Shown in pieces: positions 10,401 through 16,990 of a stretch of DNA of 37,300 nt. The stretch lies in the NCBI GenBank assembly GCA_009785715.1, contig WQVT01000001.1:1-37300 (forward strand), read 5' to 3'. The translations under genes and the position numbers were made by a program. The DNA comes from Acidimicrobiaceae bacterium. GTDB taxonomy: Bacteria > Actinomycetota > Acidimicrobiia > Acidimicrobiales > Palsa-688. Each line of letters starts with the position of its first letter. Positions within the stretch are counted from its first letter, which is position 1. The notes under the pieces are model-generated. The model was not told where the DNA came from, made no database searches, and saw only the letters and a program-made list of their open reading frames with translations.

Positions 10401-10475
10401 TACGCGTACGTGGTGGGCCGCCGGGCGCTGCTCAACGGGTCGCTCCCGGCGCTCGACCTCACAGAAGAAGTATGA
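7431..10475 (+). CDS. Large LamG-containing tail protein
   Basis: 1014 residues, with a strong Shine-Dalgarno (AGGAGG at 7421-7426) before the ATG. The first ~33 residues (FQGSLSQLAVYPYAL, then aLTpaEI-type sequence) are the last strands of a LamG domain whose main part lies in the preceding gene. A fourth copy of the upstream jelly-roll module spans about 43-200 (WYWVYLT, GGNYPQVCTV). LamG-type sequence starts at about 277 (AYYRLDD) and is interrupted near 436 by a second complete LamG (about 437-664) and a short FN3-like piece; it closes at 706-750 (WLKLDEVAFYTAALT). The C-terminal ~150 residues form another beta domain (FFRDQSGRQALVQ). It is likely a tail-tip or fibre component. The stop overlaps the HNH start by 4 bases. 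Confidence 0.78.
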   Translation: MSYFQGSLSQLAVYPYALTPAEILAHYAAAYADAIPVYPSIANHIVTMPNGTTLMGGHPTWTDGTFRLRWQVPAIGNGAFTVQFGSAEVEVSVNAGVLTSSVGVSGSWAVTGSAPVTPGNWYWVYLTNQGTLSSYYIVADENGAPGPTKLVSGSGVFTNRPPRPILLSVSQGPILFGGNYPQVCTVYPAVLPADWLMVNAPGWNVLEPAFCWDTTTAQSGSRSLSIQSGIIADPTWWVTQSPDEWNSIPATASTPYSFTGWIKTMGNETMGPIYQSEVLSTPGIRAYYRLDDHAATAIADLGSMGANGSGTGAMLTDQAGLIAADPNSAFLLQGGIISWPQAALGDSWSWECWFQAPTTLPLGGFYELLRWGNTRIALDENNRLDFGPLKSPNSVADGNPHHLVVSVSPTAIWMYLDGGPIGYTDLTPTPLPLTVPVTYPEVVQDIPGLAHYWRLGGGGPWQDIIGGIAATAVGAGTVTPVPGLVGDDDGAIRTTSTSGVGTASLLPAYTTWSWAFLFKIATTDMTMTSNYVLYTGASGVIGPRVYLSLDVATGRRYLYFYGTNLSGVSAYTTLWSGDKDYNDGQTHHVVVTWDGVTASLYSDGVLRQSRVAVDPNQMIMPAGRLVRMGCYTASSGQEWDGIVDEVSWWDRALDQSEVTALYQAIPKTPVDRLISGLAGDVEHDITVQAFNASGGGPAATASTAPWGALYATSVTAGYGIPGTSWLKLDEVAFYTAALTADQVGAHWVAGSSSDALGPQGAGWYEVWEWDALGNMVARHLSAGPPADALLGWGQVTVNFTTQPNATYFSIRTVLVATGTVWFDNVLVAPDVSSGAVTNVTDGVRVMGPPAMSVFHLAGNNGADVVPLFFGTYSRSQEGGPQVTTNMDVTQIPIFNLAQPITRTGAIKWRQVQFNAMFLAPEAMAQYTALRNTAYASNTPIFFRDQSGRQALVQQSPQGHQVQHEPSNYRRRYDLQNTYLEVPNTVSPYTPYAYVVGRRALLNGSLPALDLTEEV

Positions 10476-10897
10476 GACCGATCCTGGATCGACTCTTCGC
10501 GAGGGCGGACTTGGGAGACTGCTGGGAGTGGACCGGATGGACCGAGCACGGATATGGCCGCATCTTGATCGAGGGGAGGTACCGGCGGGTCCATCGCGTG
10601 GCTTGGGAGCTTCTCGTCGGGCCGGTCCCCGAGGGAGGGACGCTCGACCACCTTTGTCGGAACCGTCGATGCTTCAACCCAGACCATCTCCGGCTCGTTT
10701 CGCCTGGCGAGAATGTGCTCTTCGGGTATGGATTGACAGCCCAAGCGGCTCGCCAGACGCACTGCAAGAGGGGACATCCGCTTTCCGGCACCAATCTCAT
10801 GGTCAACAGCGAGGGAAGGCGGGTCTGTCGAACCTGCAATAACGCCTACCAGCGGGCCAGACGAAGCATCCGCGCCCGTGCGGCACAGGAGGTGTGA
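10472..10897 (+). CDS. HNH homing-type endonuclease 1
   Basis: 141 residues. The N-terminal CWEWTGWTEHGYGRI is followed by an HNH core: HRVAWELLVG, then LDHLCRNRRCFNPDHL with the DH pair, zinc-type cysteines and NPDHL. A GENVLFG segment and a C-terminal HCKRGHPL...CRTC finger complete it. Such stand-alone enzymes nick or cut DNA and spread between phages. It sits exactly between two tail genes: its ATG overlaps the upstream stop, and its stop lies just before the next start while the AGGAGG used by that gene lies in its own 3' end. Its closing residues (QEV) resemble those of the upstream protein (EEV). It is related to the HNH genes at 12111 and 26182. Confidence 0.88.
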   Translation: MRPILDRLFARADLGDCWEWTGWTEHGYGRILIEGRYRRVHRVAWELLVGPVPEGGTLDHLCRNRRCFNPDHLRLVSPGENVLFGYGLTAQAARQTHCKRGHPLSGTNLMVNSEGRRVCRTCNNAYQRARRSIRARAAQEV

Positions 10898-10898
10898 G

Positions 10899-12089
10899 GT
10901 GCAGAAGCCGGGCCGGGCCGCGATCCCGCCGAGCACGCAGGCTTACACCGATCAGCAGGTGCTGGACCGGCTGCTGCGCGCGCCCACCGCCGCCGAGCGG
11001 TGGACGTTCGAGTTGATGGACTCGACCGCGCGAGTGATAGGTGATCTCACGCCGTACGTGACATACGGAAACTCGACGCTGCAGATCGACACCACGCGCG
11101 ACGTGGTGGCGTCGCTCGCGGTGACGCTGCTGGGCAACCCGATCGACGACATGAACAGCCTGATCCGCCCGCGCTATCAGTTGCAGATGCCGGACGGGGG
11201 CTGGATCGACTTCATGCTCGGGCTCTACAACGTGCTCCCCGCCGGGCGCACGATCAACCGGGGCCACACGACGACACAGGTCAACTGCGCCGACTCGGGC
11301 CAGCTTCTTGCCGACGCCGGAATCCAGTACTCGATGGGCATCGGCAAGGGGCAGAGCTACGTGCAGGCGATCACCTCGGTGGTGGAGACGTACGGCGGCC
11401 GGACGCCGATCGAGGTGGAGATACCGGACAGCGGTAAGCGGCTCCCGGCGGCGCTGTCGTGGAACGCGGGTGCCAGCCGCATCTCGATCATCAACGATCT
11501 GCTGAACGCGATGAACTACTATGGCGCGTGGTTCGACGAGCGCGGGCACATGCGCTCCGGCCCGATCCCCGACTTCGAGACCGCTCGCCCGAGCGCCCAC
11601 TTCGACAGCGCCACCGACTCGATCGTGTACCAGACGGTGACGACGACCCCCGACTTCAGCAACGTCTACAACCAGTTCCTGCTCACGTGCGACCACCCGC
11701 AGCAGTCGGTGGAGTCGAACGCCACCTCGGCAGGCACCGGATTCTTCGCCTACTACGAGAATCGCAACCCGGCTTCGCCGATCAGCGTCCCGCGCTGGCA
11801 TCCCAAGCTCAAGCAGTGGTCGGACTCCACCATCTGCGATCAGGCCACCGCCTACGCCGCCTGCCTAACCGCCGCTCAGGTCTGCGAGCGCATCTTCGAG
11901 CCGATCACGTTTTCGACGCCTGCCTGGCCGCTGTCGCACTGCAATGACATCTACACGCTGCACATACTGGCCGAGGACGAGCCGGACACCGACTACCGCT
12001 ACATCGAGACGGGCTGGTCGATGGCGTTGGGCACCGGCCAGCAAACGACGCACACCTTCGAGCGCATAAGCTATGAGGGGGTGGGATGA
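10899..12089 (+). CDS. Tail hub-like / tail-associated protein
   Basis: 396 residues. I chose GTG 10899 over the upstream GTG 10878 because AGGAGG at 10887-10892 is well spaced from it. N-terminal sequence (WTFELMDSTARVIGDL) followed by beta-strands, DSGQLLADAG, VQAITSVVETYGG and SIINDLLNAMNYYGAWF resembles phage tail hub proteins related to the Siphovirus Gp37-like or DUF5047 groups; I cannot tell which without a profile search. No signal peptide or membrane segment is seen. Its place between the LamG tail proteins and a baseplate-like protein supports a structural role. The end, YEGVG followed by TGA, recurs almost exactly at the end of the next HNH gene. Confidence 0.65.
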   Translation: MQKPGRAAIPPSTQAYTDQQVLDRLLRAPTAAERWTFELMDSTARVIGDLTPYVTYGNSTLQIDTTRDVVASLAVTLLGNPIDDMNSLIRPRYQLQMPDGGWIDFMLGLYNVLPAGRTINRGHTTTQVNCADSGQLLADAGIQYSMGIGKGQSYVQAITSVVETYGGRTPIEVEIPDSGKRLPAALSWNAGASRISIINDLLNAMNYYGAWFDERGHMRSGPIPDFETARPSAHFDSATDSIVYQTVTTTPDFSNVYNQFLLTCDHPQQSVESNATSAGTGFFAYYENRNPASPISVPRWHPKLKQWSDSTICDQATAYAACLTAAQVCERIFEPITFSTPAWPLSHCNDIYTLHILAEDEPDTDYRYIETGWSMALGTGQQTTHTFERISYEGVG

Positions 12090-12090
12090 T
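12072..12090 (+). repeat. Left copy of 19-bp direct repeat bounding HNH gene 2
   Basis: Positions 12072-12090 and 12600-12618 match at 17 of 19 bases (TATGAGGGGG, two mismatches, then ATGAT). The left copy encodes the last residues and stop of the hub-like gene and an ATG; the right copy does the same for the HNH gene and the start of the following tail gene. The copies are 528 bp apart. Confidence 0.8.
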
Positions 12091-12110
12091 GGCCGTAAAA
12101 TGTGTGTGTA

Positions 12111-12617
12111 ATGTCTCGCCCAAGAAGGCGCGGAGTCGTCGTAGACGAGAACGGATGCTGGATGTGGCGGGGAAAGCGCGATCCGCAGGGGTATGCCGTT
12201 CTAGGTGTGGGTCGTGATGTGGTGAAGCTCAGCCGCCTGATGTATCAGATGTTCATCGGGCAAATCCCGAAGGGCCTTCACATCGACCATGCCTGCCACA
12301 GCGCCGACCCGGACTGCCCTGGAGGCAAGGCATGCCGCCATCGAAACTGCATCAACCCCGCCCACCTCCACGCGGTAACTCCAGTCGAGAACGTTCTAAG
12401 GCGCTACGGACGCCCGCGCACCGAGCGGAACACGGTCTGCAAGCGAGGGCATCCCATGACGCCCGAGAACACCTACTACGTGAACCGCCCAGGAGGCGTC
12501 GTGCAACGCGGCTGCCTTGCCTGTAGGCGGCTCCGAAACACGGCGCGACTGAACCGACTTCGGGGAGTCGAAGAGGCTGCCCGCAACTTCTTTCCGCCGT
12601 ATGAGGGGGCGCGATGA
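12111..12617 (+). CDS. HNH homing-type endonuclease 2
   Basis: 168 residues from ATG 12111; an in-frame GTG at 12102 would add three residues. CWMWRGKRDPQGYAVL opens the family signature, followed by LSRLMYQMFIGQIPKG, then IDHACHSADPDCPGG with the DH pair and extra cysteines, RNCINPAHLHAVTP, ENVLRRYG, and a C-terminal CKRGHPM...CLACRRL finger. It is expected to be a site-specific nicking or cutting enzyme. The gene lies between two tail genes, and its last codons (YEGAR, TGA overlapping ATG) copy the end of the upstream gene. This leaves both neighbours intact and keeps stop-start coupling with the downstream gene. Confidence 0.88.
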   Translation: MSRPRRRGVVVDENGCWMWRGKRDPQGYAVLGVGRDVVKLSRLMYQMFIGQIPKGLHIDHACHSADPDCPGGKACRHRNCINPAHLHAVTPVENVLRRYGRPRTERNTVCKRGHPMTPENTYYVNRPGGVVQRGCLACRRLRNTARLNRLRGVEEAARNFFPPYEGAR

Positions 12618-12618
12618 T
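12600..12618 (+). repeat. Right copy of 19-bp direct repeat bounding HNH gene 2
   Basis: It matches 12072-12090 at 17 of 19 bases and contains the stop of the HNH gene and the ATG (12614) of the next tail gene. It marks the downstream edge of the inserted HNH cassette. Confidence 0.8.
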
Positions 12619-13417
12619 CCAGGTCGACGAGGGCCAGTTGGACGGGTACTTGACGACGTGGCTGGAGAACAAGTACCCGCACCTCTTGAACTCGTGGTTC
12701 CAGGCCAAGATCGTCACCGTCACCTCCACCTCGCAGCCGTTCACCGTGACGCTGCAGAAGCTCGGGGAGCCGTCCAGCGATGGGGCCGAGTACGTGGTCG
12801 CTCCCAGCGGCTACTTCCCGCAGGTCGGCGACGCGGTCGAGTGCTGCTGGCGCGACCGCAACACCGCGTACGTGATGTGGCCGCTGGGCCAAAGCGCGGC
12901 CGTGCCCGCCATGGTCATGCTCCAGAACACGCAACTCAACGGAACCACCCGGATACGCATCCCGCCGCAAGGGGTTCTGCCCCAGTCGTTCAACGACTTC
13001 CGCATCGTGATCCGGGCGGTCGGCCCCGGCACAGGAACCTTCTCGGACGTCTCGATCATGTTCAATGACGACAACGGAAGCCGCTACGCCCAGGGCTGGA
13101 TGTACGCCACCTCGGGCAACTCCACGTCCGGCAGCGGAGTCTTCAACCAGGGCGGGCTTCAGCCGATCCTCCAACTGCCCGCCACGACGCAGAACATGTG
13201 CCACGGCTTCATCGACATCCCCTACGCGACTGCGCCCCAGGCACGCCTCGGGCGGGTGGCGTTCGGGTACTCCTACCACATCGAAGGCTGGAGCAGTTCC
13301 AGCAACCTCTCCGAGTTACATCGCACGGTGTGGTGGTACAGCAACGCCCCGATTCGCACGATCACCCTCCAGAGCCAGGCTCTCACCGGCTCGGTCCGGG
13401 CCTACGGCATCACCTGA
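12614..13417 (+). CDS. Tail/baseplate-like protein
   Basis: 267 residues; the ATG overlaps the HNH stop by 4 bases. After a helical start (QLDGYLTTWLENKYPHLL), residues ~35-100 look like a small beta-barrel: VTVTLQKLG, then GYFPQVGDAVECCW and YVMWPLG. This pattern of a pathway to V-GD-V and PLG is common in OB-fold parts of phage baseplate or tail-spike hub proteins. The rest (about 105-267) is beta-rich with no recognised family and ends SVRAYGIT. Before the HNH insertion it would have directly followed the hub-like gene. A structural role is inferred from fold and context only. Confidence 0.6.
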   Translation: MIQVDEGQLDGYLTTWLENKYPHLLNSWFQAKIVTVTSTSQPFTVTLQKLGEPSSDGAEYVVAPSGYFPQVGDAVECCWRDRNTAYVMWPLGQSAAVPAMVMLQNTQLNGTTRIRIPPQGVLPQSFNDFRIVIRAVGPGTGTFSDVSIMFNDDNGSRYAQGWMYATSGNSTSGSGVFNQGGLQPILQLPATTQNMCHGFIDIPYATAPQARLGRVAFGYSYHIEGWSSSSNLSELHRTVWWYSNAPIRTITLQSQALTGSVRAYGIT

Positions 13418-13449
13418 GCTTTACCTGCGCCGTCTAGGCTGGCTACCCA

Positions 13450-13806
13450 ATGCGGGTGATCTCCGAGCGGTTCCCCGGTGCCCTGCTGGTCGCCATGGTG
13501 TTGGTCGTCATGGGCGTTGCGATCCTTGGGCTCGTGCGCATGTACGAGGCACCGCGCGCCCACCTGTACCTCGGCCTGCCGACGATCGCGGTTGGGATGA
13601 CGGTGTTCGTGCTGGTGTTCTGGGGTCCGACCCAGCCCTATCCCGCGCCACCGCCGATACCGACGCCGACCGCGACGAAGCTGCCGATCGCGGCCACGCC
13701 GTTCCGGCCCGGTGCCACGCTGCCGCCCAACCCGGTGGTGCCGCCGAGCACGACGCCGACCCCAAGACCGAGCCCGCACCTGGGACGGAGCATCGGCCCT
13801 CGGTGA
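13450..13806 (+). CDS. Small membrane protein with proline-rich tail (holin candidate)
   Basis: 118 residues with two hydrophobic helices (about 9-30, ALLVAMVLVVMGVAILGL, and 41-58, PTIAVGMTVFVLVFW), followed by a Pro/Thr-rich segment (PPPIPTPTATK...) and a basic C-terminus. It is the last gene of the tail operon, where small two-helix membrane proteins are often holins, but no endolysin is visible beside it. There is no clear Shine-Dalgarno, so it is read through from upstream or starts without one. A membrane anchor or superinfection protein is also possible. Confidence 0.6.
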   Translation: MRVISERFPGALLVAMVLVVMGVAILGLVRMYEAPRAHLYLGLPTIAVGMTVFVLVFWGPTQPYPAPPPIPTPTATKLPIAATPFRPGATLPPNPVVPPSTTPTPRPSPHLGRSIGPR

Positions 13807-13853
13807 TAGCCTGATCGTGCTCCGGATGGGTTGGTCACGCTCCAGAGCACAAA

Positions 13854-13888
13854 GAGACCGGCGGCGCTTCGCTCCCGCCGCCGGTCTC
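13854..13888. terminator. Hairpin between converging operons
   Basis: A perfect 13-bp inverted repeat (GAGACCGGCGGCG at 13854-13866 and its complement at 13876-13888) has a 9-base loop. It lies between the end of the rightward tail operon and the end of the leftward operon. On the minus strand the hairpin is followed by TTTG, so it best fits termination of leftward transcription and may work both ways. Confidence 0.65.
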
Positions 13889-13910
13889 GCCCTACCCCTC
13901 CGGGCGGGAG

Positions 13911-14321
13911 TTACCCGGTCTGCTCGATCTCCCTCAGGTCTTCCAGCAGACGCCCCACGCCCTTGACGATGACGCGGGCGCGCCGCCCGTCCTTGGACTT
14001 CGCGGCGTCCTTCGTGGCGTTCACCATGCTCTGGCCCGTCGCCAGCATCGTGCTCAGGCGGCTGTCCATGTCGAAGAAGCGGTTGTTGACCCACGCCTGC
14101 GGGAGCTTCTGCTCCGAGGTCAGCTTGTACGTCCACGGCCCGCGCCCGCGCTGCGGCGTGCACGGCAGCGCCATGTTCGTGGTCTTCAGATACTGCCGCA
14201 CCAGCGGCACGGTCTTGGCGAACCGATAGCGCGGCCACCCCAGATTTACCTCGACGTCCTCCCAGTCGAACCCTCCCGGGTTCCCGCGCGCAAACGCAAG
14301 AAGATCGTCCAGGTCGCTCAT
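13911..14321 (-). CDS. Hypothetical protein, possible winged-helix
   Basis: 136 residues, the last gene of the leftward operon. It starts 6 bases after the preceding stop, with GAGGAGTAGGG upstream of ATG 14321. Residues ~3-66 (DLLAFARGNPGGFDWEDVE, RYRFAKTVPLVRQYLKTT, GPWTYKL) alternate helices and end in a short strand pair, which would suit a winged helix. The C-terminal part is basic and helical (KDGRRARVIVKGVGRLL). I do not recognise a family. No catalytic motif or membrane segment is visible. A DNA-binding role is a guess from shape and charge. Confidence 0.65.
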   Translation of the reverse strand: MSDLDDLLAFARGNPGGFDWEDVEVNLGWPRYRFAKTVPLVRQYLKTTNMALPCTPQRGRGPWTYKLTSEQKLPQAWVNNRFFDMDSRLSTMLATGQSMVNATKDAAKSKDGRRARVIVKGVGRLLEDLREIEQTG

Positions 14322-14327
14322 GGTTCC

Positions 14328-15140
14328 CTACTCCTCTTCCACCACCAAACGCAGGGCCTTCTCAGAGCCCCGGATCACATCGTCGGCAGCGCTGATCAGC
14401 TTGCGGAGCGTGTCAACGCGGTCCACCAGCAGTTCGCGCTGCTCCTGCTCGAAGTCGACCCCCTCGGCGAGACGCGTGCCCTCACGGAGGTGCTCGATCG
14501 CCTTCAGCAGTTCCCCGTCGACCTTGAAGTACTGGAGCGGCGCGCGGTGCTGCTTCCCCTCCTCTTCCGCTTGCCGCTGAATCCGGTGCCGCTCGGCAGC
14601 GTTGGCCTCGTCGTGGTCGGCGAGTTGCTGCCGCATGGTCTGCCGTGCCAGGGGAGCATGCTCGACGATCTGACGGGTGAAGACCGCCTGCCGCTCCGGT
14701 GTGCGCTTCTCGAACTCGCTGAAGAGTGCCTGGTCGGACATCATCGGCGGGCTCTGGTCGCGGAGCTTTCCGCCGCGCTGACGCAGGCGCGCGTTCGCAT
14801 CCTCAAGGGTCCAGGAGGTGGCCTCCAGAGCCGCCTGGTAGGCACGGACTGTGATGCCGGGCATTCGGTTCGCCGCAGTGCTGTCGGCTACCCGGCGGGC
14901 GATCTGGAGCCAGCGGAGACTCCGGCCCCGTCGTTCGGCAAGCTCGGGCAGATCAAGCGAACCCGAGCGCGCCTGAGGGCTGCGACGGTCGCCGCCCCAG
15001 CCACTGCTCGGTACGTTCGCGGCCAGCCAGTCCGCCAGGTCCCAGGTCGCTTGGCGGGAGTCGATTTCGATGCGGTCTTCGAGACTGTCGTATTCGGCCA
15101 GCAGGGCCTCACGGTCCCCGCCCGGCAGTTGCGCTTCCAT
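14328..15140 (-). CDS. Helical protein with ParB/DUF6192-like HTH region
   Basis: 270 residues, almost wholly helical and strongly charged. Residues ~35-125 (LADWLAANVP, LPELAERRGRSLRWLQIAR, VRAYQAALEATSW, LEDANARLRQRGG) resemble the helix-turn-helix region of ParB-like or DUF6192-type proteins. The remainder is probably coiled coil (RHRIQRQAEEEGK, DFEQEQRELLVDRVDTLRK). No nuclease or kinase motif is seen. Minus-strand bases upstream of the ATG contain CGCAACTG followed by TAAGCT, which resembles but does not fully match the promoters nearby. It is likely a DNA-binding or regulatory protein, uncertain. Confidence 0.65.
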   Translation of the reverse strand: MEAQLPGGDREALLAEYDSLEDRIEIDSRQATWDLADWLAANVPSSGWGGDRRSPQARSGSLDLPELAERRGRSLRWLQIARRVADSTAANRMPGITVRAYQAALEATSWTLEDANARLRQRGGKLRDQSPPMMSDQALFSEFEKRTPERQAVFTRQIVEHAPLARQTMRQQLADHDEANAAERHRIQRQAEEEGKQHRAPLQYFKVDGELLKAIEHLREGTRLAEGVDFEQEQRELLVDRVDTLRKLISAADDVIRGSEKALRLVVEEE

Positions 15141-15202
15141 AGGCGATCCAGCTTAGCAGTTGCGATCGCGGTTGCGCACAAAAGGGCGGGGACCCGGTTG
15201 GG

Positions 15203-15703
15203 CTAGTCCTCTTCGTGCGGTCTGTAGCCGAGGATGTCGGCCGCCAGCGCCTCCGCCTCGGGCGTGTAGCCGCCGAGGTGGTTGGCAGCGGTCTCGACCC
15301 CGTCGCGCAGCGTGAACTCGCCGACGTTGTTGCCGAAGTCCTCGTCCGCGTAGCGCACCACCACGTCGAGGTCCGGGTGCTGACGGCTCAGCGCCTCGAA
15401 GACCGGCATCGGGGCCGACCACGCGGTCTGGAACCGCACCTCACCCTCACCCTCGGTGATCGTGTAGGCGTTCCACTTCGTGCCCCAGTTGGCGACCTGC
15501 CAGTCGTACCAGTTGGGGATGCCCTGCTCGGCGCAGCGCCGTCGGTCGGCCTCGCTCAGGTCGTCGCGGAACATGTTGGCGGGCGGCGGCACGATCTTCT
15601 CGAAGTCGATCGGGCTCCCCTCGCTGCGCATGCCCTCGAACGCCTGCGCCACGTGCTCGGCGTTGCCCTGCAGCCGCAGGATGTTGGTGACGTGGTTCGG
15701 CAT
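15203..15703 (-). CDS. Api92-like / DUF1281 protein
   Basis: 166 residues. The start at 15703 (MPNHVTNIL) is chosen because that opening is typical of the family; a longer reading frame exists upstream. Other family features are PIDFEKIVPPP near residue 30, WQVANWGTKWNAYT and FQTAWSAPMPVFEAL. These proteins carry a ferredoxin-like fold and occur in phages, plasmids and integrative elements; their role is unknown. The upstream stop and this ATG share one base (TAATG), pointing to translational coupling. The C-terminus is acidic. Confidence 0.8.
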   Translation of the reverse strand: MPNHVTNILRLQGNAEHVAQAFEGMRSEGSPIDFEKIVPPPANMFRDDLSEADRRRCAEQGIPNWYDWQVANWGTKWNAYTITEGEGEVRFQTAWSAPMPVFEALSRQHPDLDVVVRYADEDFGNNVGEFTLRDGVETAANHLGGYTPEAEALAADILGYRPHEED

Positions 15704-15957
15704 TACGGCCACACCTCGACGCGGTACGGGAGCACGGTCACCGCGCGCGCCTCGCGCAGCGGCAGGAACCACTCGACCCCGCTGGTCAGGTTGGTGAGCC
15801 GCCGGTCAGCGCGGGGGAGGTCTCGTGCCATCAGGTGCGAAAGCCCGAAGCTCGTCTCCACCAGCACCTCGGCGTAGCTCGGAAGCTCCGCCAGCATCCG
15901 GTTGATGTGGTCGAGGTCCATGGTCCCGGCGCGCCGGGGCGTTTGAGTGTCAGTCAT
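15703..15957 (-). CDS. Small hypothetical protein
   Basis: 84 residues from ATG 15957, which is preceded by GAGG at a suitable distance and is preferred over the ATG one codon earlier. It overlaps the end of the 48-residue gene upstream by 8 bases and shares one base with the Api92-like start downstream. The sequence has a helix (LDHINRMLAELPSYAEVLVE) and an amphipathic segment (LPREARAVTVLPYRVEV-like end). No cysteines, membrane segments or known motifs are present. I do not recognise it. Confidence 0.65.
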   Translation of the reverse strand: MTDTQTPRRAGTMDLDHINRMLAELPSYAEVLVETSFGLSHLMARDLPRADRRLTNLTSGVEWFLPLREARAVTVLPYRVEVWP

Positions 15958-16096
15958 CATCCACCTCACTTGCCTGGTTGGCGCGGTACTCGTCGTACGC
16001 CTCCAACTGGCGCTGCTCTTCGTCGGTCGGCTCGTACGGAGCCTGCGCCGGATCGGTGATCGGGTCCCCGGTGGGGGTCCAGCCGTAAATCTTCAT
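15950..16096 (-). CDS. Very small hypothetical protein (48 aa)
   Basis: 48 residues starting MKIYGWTPTGDPI, proline- and acid-rich, with EEQRQLEAYDEYRANQ as a likely helix. It is the first gene after a hairpin and a promoter whose -10 box ends 6 bases before this ATG, so the transcript would be leaderless or nearly so. Its end overlaps the next start by 8 bases. The function is unknown. Support for a real gene comes from the promoter, start context and coupling, not from homology. Confidence 0.6.
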   Translation of the reverse strand: MKIYGWTPTGDPITDPAQAPYEPTDEEQRQLEAYDEYRANQASEVDDD

Positions 16097-16102
16097 GTCC
16101 CT

Positions 16103-16130
16103 ATTATCCCCAACTGCGCGCGAAACTAAA
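16103..16130 (-). promoter_or_regulatory. Leftward promoter (leaderless type)
   Basis: On the minus strand TTTAGT (16130-16125), a 16-base spacer and GATAAT (16108-16103) lie with the -10 box 6 bases before ATG 16096. Shared features with the promoters at 16955, 16991 and 18345 are GTTTA and a G-rich end of the spacer. Confidence 0.6.
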
Positions 16131-16156
16131 CAGAGCCGCCCCGGAGGACGGCTCTG
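16131..16156 (-). terminator. Hairpin terminator preceding leftward promoter
   Basis: CAGAGCCG (16131-16138) pairs with CGGCTCTG (16149-16156). Read leftward, the hairpin is followed by TTTAGTTT. It would end transcription of the gene stopping at 16173, and its tail forms the start of the next promoter. Confidence 0.6.
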
Positions 16157-16172
16157 CGTTGGCGGGTGATGG

Positions 16173-16640
16173 TTAGAGGATCAGGTCGGGGCGAGCGGCC
16201 AGCGGCTCGTCGTCCGGCCAGCCCCACGCCTCCATGATGTGGTCGTTGTCGGCGGCGGCGTGCCTGCTGTAGCGGAGCTTGGCCTCCTCCGGGATCGTCG
16301 CCTCCAGCCGCTCGCAGAGTGCCTTCGAAAGGCTGGGGTCCCACCCCGGGTGCTCGCACGACTGGTAGCCGTAGCAGTGAAAGGTGACCAGGGTCTGGAG
16401 GTCGTCCAGCACCGGGGTCTCCCGCCACTCGTAGCGCTCGACGTCGCCGTCGCGGAAGCTCATCGGCCCGGGCCGGGTGCCGTCGACGTCGCTCGGGTAG
16501 CGGTAGGCCACTGACTTCAGGTTCTCCCGCCAGAGCATCCGTCCGATCGGGTCCGCCTCCAGCGGCGACACCAACTCGCGGGCGATCAGCGCGGTGACCA
16601 TGTGGTCGATGTGGCGCTTGCTGACGATCCAGGCTGACAT
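16173..16640 (-). CDS. Hypothetical phage protein (SAWIVSK family)
   Basis: 155 residues from ATG 16640; a GTG five codons upstream is possible. It opens MSAWIVSKRHIDHMVTALI, an opening I associate with uncharacterised phage and plasmid proteins. The middle contains MLWRENLKSVAYRYP and YGYQSCEHPGW; the latter has a Cys-x2-His that could bind metal. The C-terminus is acidic. No membrane segment is seen. Its ATG overlaps the stop of the 24-residue frame upstream (TGATG), and it ends 17 bases before a hairpin. The biochemical role is unknown. Confidence 0.7.
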   Translation of the reverse strand: MSAWIVSKRHIDHMVTALIARELVSPLEADPIGRMLWRENLKSVAYRYPSDVDGTRPGPMSFRDGDVERYEWRETPVLDDLQTLVTFHCYGYQSCEHPGWDPSLSKALCERLEATIPEEAKLRYSRHAAADNDHIMEAWGWPDDEPLAARPDLIL

Positions 16641-16714
16641 CAGAGCCACCCCCAACGTTCCACTCCGGCTGCGGCGTCCTCGACGTCGCCAGCCTCGTCC
16701 TTGATGCTGATCAT
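16640..16714 (-). CDS. Possible 24-residue gene
   Basis: ATG 16714 overlaps the upstream stop (ATGA) and the frame ends TGA sharing bases with the next ATG (TGATG). The peptide MISIKDEAGDVEDAAAGVER and four more residues (WGWL) is acidic and helical. The tight coupling at both ends suggests it is translated, either as a micro-protein or simply to carry ribosomes across the gap. There is no homology evidence. Confidence 0.4.
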   Translation of the reverse strand: MISIKDEAGDVEDAAAGVERWGWL

Positions 16715-16947
16715 GCCGCCACTCCAGCCAGATGCTTGCGGTGCTCGCCCTCCATCCGATCCATCACGAGGGCCAGCCGGACGATCGCCGATGCCGTCCC
16801 CTCACACACCTCGCCGTTGATCTGCCAGAGCCCCTTGTCGTAGAGCACGACCTCGACCCTGGTCACGAACCCGGCGTCCTTCTTGGTCCGCTGGAAGGTC
16901 TCGCCCATCCGGCGCACCGCCGCGTAGCGGCTCTTGAGTTTGGTCAT
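16711..16947 (-). CDS. Small basic hypothetical protein, first gene of leftward operon
   Basis: 78 residues. The start at 16947 (MTKLKSRYAAVRRMG) is chosen because a promoter -10 box (TAGGAT) ends 7 bases before it; the longer frame would run through that promoter. The N-terminus is basic, then VTRVEVVLYDKGLWQING and a helix AIVRLALVMDRMEGEHRKHL. The mix of basic residues and small size is compatible with a DNA-binding or regulatory protein made early from the divergent promoter pair, but no family is recognised. The stop overlaps the next start. Confidence 0.65.
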   Translation of the reverse strand: MTKLKSRYAAVRRMGETFQRTKKDAGFVTRVEVVLYDKGLWQINGEVCEGTASAIVRLALVMDRMEGEHRKHLAGVAA

Positions 16948-16954
16948 GCCATCT

Positions 16955-16981
16955 ATCCTACCCAGTTGCGTGCGACCTAAA
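16955..16981 (-). promoter_or_regulatory. Leftward promoter of divergent pair
   Basis: Minus strand TTTAGG (16981-16976), 15-base spacer ending ACTGGG, TAGGAT (16960-16955), 7 bases, ATG 16947. It lies back to back with the rightward promoter at 16991. Confidence 0.65.
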
Positions 16982-16990
16982 CATCGGGCG

